64,000 nt of DNA from Chara braunii (taxonomy: Eukaryota > Streptophyta > Charophyceae > Charales > Characeae): NCBI GenBank assembly GCA_003427395.1, contig BFEA01000007.1, positions 7,947,313-8,011,312 of the forward strand. The letters are read 5' to 3'. The notes under the pieces were generated by a model. That model saw only the letters and a list, made by a program, of their open reading frames with translations, had not been told where the DNA came from and did no database searches. Position numbers and translations under genes: made by a program. Of this stretch, positions 57,691 to 64,000 are shown piece by piece (the stretch's first letter is position 1; every line of letters begins with the position of its first letter).

Positions 57691-59479
57691 TGGAAATGTT
57701 GCTGGATAGTGACACGACAACAGGGATTTGCGGCACGGCAGCGGCGGAGTTTTTTTCTACGACACGACATCTGTTTTGTTTGATAAGGTTGTGCTACCAG
57801 AGTTGGAGCGTGCGGCGGCGACAACGTGATGTGGGGGCAATTAGCGCGCGCGACACTACGAAATCTACGCAAGGAGAGTGTTGGGGATTGGGACTGCCTC
57901 GACTCTTGCGGCAGTGGTGTCAGACCACTTGGGACTGCCTAGGACCAGCTACGACTGGCGCAGGGCATATGCGGTCACAACGGTAACTGGTTGGGTTTAG
58001 CGGAACTCCGGTCTTTTTTGAAGTGCGGCGTGAAGTTATTGTGGTCAAAGGTTTTTTGACAAGGTGGTTGGTGGCATAGGACCATCTGAGACCACTTGGG
58101 ACCGGTTGGGACAAACGTGGGACCAGTTGGGACTGTCTTGGAACCAACATTTTTTTTTGGGCTCGTGCGACTTGCCGCCATCGAATCTGGGACTACCGCG
58201 TGCGGGACTTGCAAGTCGGGAACAAATTCGGACAAGCAGTTGGCTTGAGACTTGCCTTGGAACCGCGGTTTTCTTTTGCGACACGTATATTCTTTCTTGG
58301 CTTTCTCGAGTAAGCCAGGGCGCGTTCGGCACCACTTCACTCAAGGTTAGTTAGTTGATTGACTCGGATCCCTGTCACACCTGTGTGAACCCACACTCTG
58401 CTTGGCCTTGTTTGTTTTGAACATTCAGAAGAAAAGGTCGAGTAAAGCGTGTGTGGTCATGCATGTGAAAAATGGGATCTGGAGGGAGTATGGGTTGCTG
58501 AATTTTTTGAACCTGTTGGTTGTTTTTGTGTGTGCAGGTAGGTAGAAGGATGCTTGCAAAGGAGATTGATTATGCCTATTTGAGAAGAGGGAAAATGATT
58601 GTCTTCTTTTTGTTTCTCACCTACTTGCATGTCAAGAAAGTGTTTTGAAAAATATTAATTTAGTATGCTCCGTAAAATGAATTCGATTCTAATAAAGCAG
58701 ATAAGGACAAACGAATGTAACTTTCTATCATGAACAACTCTTATCTGTCCAAATAAATCTATTTGTGGTGGACATGCTCTTTTTCAAGGAAGCATGTGGG
58801 GCGGGGGTTTGTTGCTTTAGGAGTCGGCCCTATTATCGACCCAAAGTGGACCGTTCTACGGGGGGGTACTTTGCCAATTCGGTGGAGACGGTCCGACTTA
58901 TGAGATCCGAGTCTTGTGCTCGGGCGAGAATAAGGAGTATCCCAGACCACTTCCTAGAGGGAGAGGCATGCAACACTTCAAGCAATGCCCCTAATCAAGG
59001 ATCATCCACAAAACAGCCCGTCATCCAAGAAGGTTGAGAAACGTCTGGAGACGGGTGTGTGCGTGTCCAATCTTAGGTCGGCAATAGGATGGAATAAATA
59101 ACTTTAGTAGCACATCTCATCAAGTCAAAACTAAGACGCACCGACTAACTTGTCGGCTGCATTGAGGTTATTGTCGAAAGCCAACTGTATGATTTTTGTG
59201 GAATTCGACCCGGGGTGGTCGGATTCTATTTTGATATTGTGTTATTGGATGTATCTAATGATGATTATGATTCATTCAGTTATCATTTCAGATCGGATAT
59301 ATGTTCCTGTCGACTACGGTCGATTCTTTTTTATGTAACTATGTGTGGTTGTTATAGCTTTATTTTTAATTGGTGACAAAAGGGACTAGGATATTGGGGG
59401 TTTCACGGTTGGTTGAAACCGTCCTAGTCGATCGGCGTACGCTTCGTACTTAGGAGATCAACGCCCTAAGGAACGGATG
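57691..59479. other. Non-coding stretch
   Basis: 57880-58150 is enriched in GGGACTGCC / GGGACCAGTTGGGAC words. The remainder (58340-59479) is AT-rich without recognisable genes. Confidence 0.5.
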
Positions 59480-59720
59480 ATGTTCGGGTTCAATAGGCGT
59501 TTTAACCACGCGTACCTATACTACAACGAGCGAGCAAACGCCCTCGACTGACCCACCTCTGCAACTGCATGTAAAAGCTTTCGCACGTGGGTCAGTAGCT
59601 CGGTAGGGATAGGGAAGCAAGCTTATGCCCCGCGGGAACCTATCCTATCGTAGGGGACCGCGGGATGTACAGCTGGCGCACCCAGCTAGAGCGGCGAAGG
59701 GACGACGTGACCGCGTCCGT
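59480..59720. repeat. Dispersed repeat R1, copy 2 (inverted)
   Basis: Reverse complement of 4621-4950 with the shared anchors listed there. The R2 tail follows at 59910-59962. Confidence 0.7.
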
Positions 59721-60247
59721 CTCGACGGTTCGTGGGATTGTTTATGCGTCATCCCCGAGTTGTCTCTTTGTTAAGTTTGTTTTGTTTAAACTCCTGCGTG
59801 ACATGGTCGGGAGGGCTCCCGCCTCTTCACGAGAAAAGGCGGGGGCTGATGCGCTCGACAACGAAACGCCACGTGCCCTTGATAAGTACGTGGGCGCGGC
59901 TGAGCCAACTGGGACCCCTCCCACAATGGAGGAGGGGTGAACGAGGCTCGAAAGTCTAACAGGGTGGGCCCCTAAGATGCGAGTACAATTTTTTTATTTT
60001 TTTTGTACGTGAGACATGCCTAGCATACATCCACTTGCATGCTTATGGAAACAAGGACCAACAACCGATCCGAAAGTGAAATCACAAGGAATATCTTCAA
60101 AAACAGCGACTTACAAATATATTATCAAACAAAAATTGGGGATCCATGAAGAAAAATCAACAATTTATGGAAGACGGTATTCCGTACAGCATGGTGAGCC
60201 AAAGGACAAAATAGGCAGTGAAGTGTAGAGAGAAAGGAATCACTCAC
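59721..60247. other. Myosin intron, 5' end
   Basis: It contains the R2 tail and a T-rich patch. On the minus strand it begins with the strong donor GTGAGT at 60247. Confidence 0.6.
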
Positions 60248-60379
60248 ACTACAACGAAGCTGTTGAAGAACGTTCTTGTTCTCAAAGATCTGTGGCTTCA
60301 ATTGCATGTTTGGCTTCACACAACGGATGTAGTGGGGTGCTGCAAGCTTCAATGTCTCCATAAGAGTGGCCAGTTGCAG
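60248..60379 (-). CDS. Myosin class XI-like, motor exon ending QLRCS (132 nt)
   Basis: The acceptor TGTACCAG precedes [20 protein letters not shown], then [14 protein letters not shown] and NVLQQLRCS, the conserved motor-domain segment just before the reactive-thiol helix. The donor AGT-GTGAGT is strong. Exactly 44 codons, phase 0 at both ends. The next protein segment, [12 protein letters not shown], is encoded at 24348. Ser replaces the first Gly of the usual LRCGG. Upstream motor exons are not recognisable between 60380 and the window end. Confidence 0.88.
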
Positions 60380-61329
60380 CTGGTACAGGATGACAAAACA
60401 TTAAAGGCCACAAACCAACCACAGAAAAACAGTCAAACCAAGCTCATAAAAGATGTTGCCTTCACTTGCCTATCACAAGGGGATCTATTATGAAATACTA
60501 TGTCACAACTCTGCTCCACACTCAAGACCTAGCTCTCTGACCACAACGAGGAGATATGTGCCCCTATTTTCCCCCTGCTGCACTAGAAAGCCTTGTTTGG
60601 CAATGTTCTGTCGGAGACAGGGGAGGACCTGCAGGACCCAGAAGCTTGGCCTGCCAGCAGGGAACACATGGCTTGTGTTAGATTGATCGCCACCTTCCCT
60701 TCAAATATGTGGCACGGTACAAGCACGTTCATTATTTAGTGTTTCAGAGTATGCTTGTTTCGGTGCTCTTGCCATTAAACCACAAGTCCAGCCAAAGTTA
60801 AATTGACGAACCAGAAAATGTGTTTTGCCGAGTCTGCTTTTGACCGGTTCCGCAAATTGGGAAATCGAAGGACCGGTAGGCAGCCATTAGAATTTAACCT
60901 GCCTGTCTGTTTTGTGCCCTTTTTTCTTTTCATTTATTCTCTTTTCCCTTTTTTTCCTTTGCAATTGGAATGTAGTGGCACATCCCACCCGTCCCCTCTA
61001 AAAAATTCAGGTAGGGAATAAAACATAAATAATGGCCACACACAACAACGGCCTTTTTCTTTATCACAATAGTAAGTTCTGAGATTTCGGAGAGCACCCT
61101 TCCCACTGGTGTAATGGCCGCTTGCAGACACAATGGGCATACTCATGATACAAAGGAGGGAGTTTGGCGGTACAAGAGCTGAGGGGTTAGGCTCGTAGAG
61201 GAGAAGAGCTGAGGGGTTAAGCCAGTAGAGGGCAAGAGCTGAGGAAAAGGACTGAATGGACAATGCGATGTTAGTGACCCATCAACAGCCAATCTACATC
61301 CAGATACATACAAAATGGCACTCAGTAAC
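60380..61329. other. Myosin intron and unassigned sequence
   Basis: A pyrimidine-rich stretch on the minus strand precedes the acceptor (60380-60440). Further right nothing is recognised. Tandem AAGAGCTGAGG words occur at 61180-61250. Confidence 0.5.
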
Positions 61330-62415
61330 GCAGTGGAAGACTTCAAGGTAAGTCCTGACCTGACCGGGACTGACACGACATCCCATCATACATCACACAT
61401 GTGAGAGGAGGAGGAGGGACCGCACACCAAGAAGAAANGTCCCTCCTTGTACACGCACATGGGGAGATACCATAGACGAGGGATGGAGGGAGAGGAAGGA
61501 CGAAGATGGAGGCGAGGGAGAAGTCCAAGATCGCAATAGCGAAGTCCAAAATAGTCCCTTGCCGATGTCCAATCACTGTCTGCCTCAGAAATGTCGAATC
61601 GGATCCTGGCCAACATGCCCACCGTAACCTCTGCCGATATCCTCTGCCAATAGCCTCTCTCACTCTCGTATCTGAAGAAGAAGATGGAGGAGGAGGAGGA
61701 GGAGGGAGGGAGAGGGAGAGAGAGAAAGATGAGATGGAGGGCGAGGAGGAAGAAGAAGATGTCGCCCTCCTCGCTGTCTCACCTGCGGGTAGCTGCCGTG
61801 CTGACGATGCTGTCGTCCTGTGCAGGTACCGCGCGGAGTCCCAGCTATGGTGCCAGGTAAGTCCACCGCTGCAGGTAGGCCTCCGCCTCTCTCTCTACCC
61901 CGTGCGCCTCTCCTCCTAAGCTCAGCAGCGCAGTGCTAGAATAGTGCAGCCTCTATCCAGCAGCGTGTCGCTCAAGAAGTGAGCGACCGAACTGTCCACT
62001 GCCCAGCGTGAGGCCCAGCTATATAGTGCGCTGGGCCCTACTGGGTAACCTGCTGTGTGGCCTAGAGCGGCCCCCACGGTCGAGGTCCCTACCGGGGCCC
62101 AGACCGTGCAACTGGTGCAGCAGGGCGCCAAAATGCACCTGCGCCTGTTTCGGCCTGCGTCCGGTGCACCCAACCCAAGGCCGTGCCTTGGGGACTGCAA
62201 GTCCGAAAAGGTGCCTGAACCGACAAAAAAATAGGACAGCACATCACATAAATAAATAAATAAATACTAAGTGAGTGCTGCCTCACCCTATGCCTACGAC
62301 CTAGAGGGCCGCCGTGGGCCTCCAGGGCACGTGCTGGATGGCGTGTGGCCTGGGGCCCCCTCGGCAACCGTCGGGCCCTGCAAATCGGGGCCGTGTGCAG
62401 GTGCAGCATGCAACA
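61330..62415 (-). mobile_element. 3' LTR region of the window-end gypsy element
   Basis: On the minus strand the LTR starts TGTTGCATGCTGCACC at 62415, directly after the purine tract AAGGAGGGGGAGG. Inside are a TATA-like CTATATAG (62016-62030) and GTCCCAGCTATGG with CCAGGTAAGTCC (61836-61862). Blocks shared with 25100-25895 lie at 61430-61615. The far edge was not resolved; N at 61438. Confidence 0.6.
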
Positions 62416-62426
62416 CCTCCCCCTCC

Positions 62427-62690
62427 TTATGAAGTCAAGTTGGGTCGAGGGCGAAGCTGACGAGCTGAAGGTGGAACCTGGGCGCGGGTGTGACGTGGAG
62501 CCGGAGATGCCGGCTTGCCTTGCTGTTCGTAGCTTGCGAGAACATCAAGAGATGTTGCTTGCAATTCCGCACAGGTCAGCAAATGGTCAGCTTTGTAGGT
62601 GCAGTACGCAAAATGTACCAAGTATTCGGTCGGCCTGTTGCCGTAGCGTTGCTGGGAGATGATGTTGCCAACCTCTTGAAAACCGTCCAT
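62427..62690 (-). pseudogene. Chromodomain-like tail of the window-end gypsy element
   Basis: GFQEVGNIISQQRYG, TEYLVHFAYCTYKADHLL and LASYEQQG parallel the tail at 38704-39027, and the ends PPSARQLRPR match. It lies just upstream of the polypurine tract, as expected, and is separated from integrase by a frameshift near 62690-62830. Confidence 0.75.
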
Positions 62691-62699
62691 AGAGGGGGG

Positions 62700-64000
62700 G
62701 TCTTGCGATCATCGCCCGGGGAAGTCATCATGTTCCGTTGGCGTGTAAAGAGCCAGCTTGAACCAGTGAAAGACCGGGTTGACAGGCAAGTGGGCGGGCA
62801 CCTCAATGATAAATGAAGGTCCTGCGGGGGCATCCCCAGCGGGTGCCACGATCGCCAGGGCCCCATCCATTTCGGAAGGAGCTTGCGAGAGATATCTTGT
62901 TCGAGGCTGAATTCTGCGGCGGGAACCCATATGAGGTCGCCGACGCGGAATGGACAAGGAAGACGCTGGCGATTGGCCTGTTGGCTCATGCGTTGCTGCG
63001 TCTTTGCCATCTGGTTGCGTGCCTTGACAAGTAGCTCTTGCATCCGACGCAAGAAAAGAAGGTGGTCGTCGCTCTCAGCCGCCCCTGGGATAATTGTGTC
63101 CAACGGAGCCGGTGAGCCGTGCTCGAACTCAAGGGCGACATCCCGACAGCCAGATCGATGGACGAGTTGTATGCCAACTCGACATCCGGCAACCGTTCAA
63201 CCCAATCCTTTTGGTCGGGGCGGATGAGAGTGTGAAGGAGAACCTGTGCGGTGTGATGCGCCCTCTCCGTTTGGCCATCGGTTTGGGGGTGGCGAGCCGA
63301 ACTCGGCTTGAGATATGAGCCCCATCGTTTGATGAGCGCCGACCAAAAATCGAACATGAAACGAGTGGCGCGGTCGCAGACAATTTCCTTGGGGTAACCC
63401 TTGGTTCGAATCCAATCGGCGTAGAGAACCTCGGCCAACTCCAGTGCCTTGGCATGATAGCGGCAAGGCAAAAACATGGCAAACCTGGTGAGTCGGTCGA
63501 CCACCGTGAGAATCCCATCCACACCTGTCTTGTGCTTGGGGAATGACCCGGTGATATCCATGGCAATCGCTTCCCTCCGGCGCAAGGGGACCGGTAATGG
63601 TCGCAACTCGCCGTGCGGATGATGTTTGCGAGATTTGCAGTGTCCGCAAACCTCGCATGACTCGCAATAGCATGTGACGTCGCCGAGAATGCCGGGCCAC
63701 CAAAAACGCTCACGAAGTCGGCCAATTGTTAGATTGAATCCCAAGTGTCCGGTGGCAGGGGCATCGTGGAACTCGCCAAGAAGTCGTGTCCACAAATCAG
63801 CATCGCTTGGAACGCAAAGAAGGTCCTTCCCCCGCGTGTGGACAAGCAAGTATCCCTCTTGGATCCGGTAGTGAGGTGGCACCAGATAAGGAGAGGAGCA
63901 ATTCACGTACTTGTCGCAAAACTCGCGGCTTTGTAGCCGCGGATGAAGCTGTCCCGCAAGTCGTCATCGATCTCGAACGTCGAATAGACTGCGGTACAAT
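62700..64000 (-). pseudogene. pol: Integrase of the window-end gypsy element (runs off the window)
   Basis: The frame 63906-62986 encodes the H-H-C-C domain (HDAPATGHLG ... CESCEVC) and the core with D (IAMDITGSF), D (VCDRATRF) and E (QTDGQTERAH). After a frameshift near 63100 come LLVKARNQMAKTQQRM, VGDLIWVPAAEF and LLPKWMGPW. A second frameshift near 63905 separates it from upstream FEIDDDLRDSFIRGYKA. It belongs to the same family as the 9-kb element but keeps the second catalytic Asp. RT, gag and the 5' LTR lie beyond 64000. Confidence 0.9.

Noticed and set aside
60453-60686. Upstream myosin exon
   Set aside because: Neither strand of this stretch shows the motor-domain motifs expected before LMETL (such as the SSIGSRF region), so no exon is called.

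Overview
The window looks like nuclear DNA of a streptophyte, a plant or a charophyte alga such as Chara. The grounds are plant-type U6 snRNA fragments, retrotransposon primer-binding sites of the plant TGGTATCAGAGC / TGGTATCGGAGC type, chromodomain-bearing Ty3/gypsy elements, GT-AG introns and four exons of a class XI-like myosin. The species is an inference. No bacterial-style operon, CRISPR array, rRNA gene or intact tRNA gene was seen.

The only host gene I can support is a myosin on the minus strand. One exon lies at 60248-60379 and the next three at 24348-23384. Reading frame, splice sites and protein order join perfectly, so these two groups are separated by a single intron of about 35.9 kb. 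That intron is filled with nested, mostly dead retroelements.

Layout from left to right. 1-3000 is a decayed gypsy gag-pol (copy A). 3000-12600 is non-coding, with dispersed repeats, a striking hairpin array (7240-8400) and a U6 fragment. 12606-12931 is a sequencing-library artefact. 13800-18300 is satellite and minisatellite DNA ending in an assembly gap. 21988-23383 is minus-strand LTR sequence, followed by the myosin exons. 25100-29328 holds minus-strand gypsy LTR and pol pieces. An LTR lies at 29330-29637. A complete 9-kb gypsy element with matching 5-bp target duplications spans 31261-40221. 40461-46650 holds broken gypsy pieces in both orientations, including gag-protease copy B. 47486-48260 is a different type of reverse transcriptase. 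48711-59975 contains a SINE, two U6 pieces, minisatellites and dispersed repeats. The last myosin exon follows, then a minus-strand gypsy element running off the right edge.

Three observations stand out. First, two different gypsy families carry canonical -1 frameshift heptamers directly before the gag stop; in one family a perfect 8-bp hairpin follows. Second, about 16 hairpins share one loop but have different, internally complementary stems. Third, the myosin gene has a 36-kb intron packed with transposons. All retroelement coding regions here carry stops or frameshifts, so they are annotated as pseudogenes.
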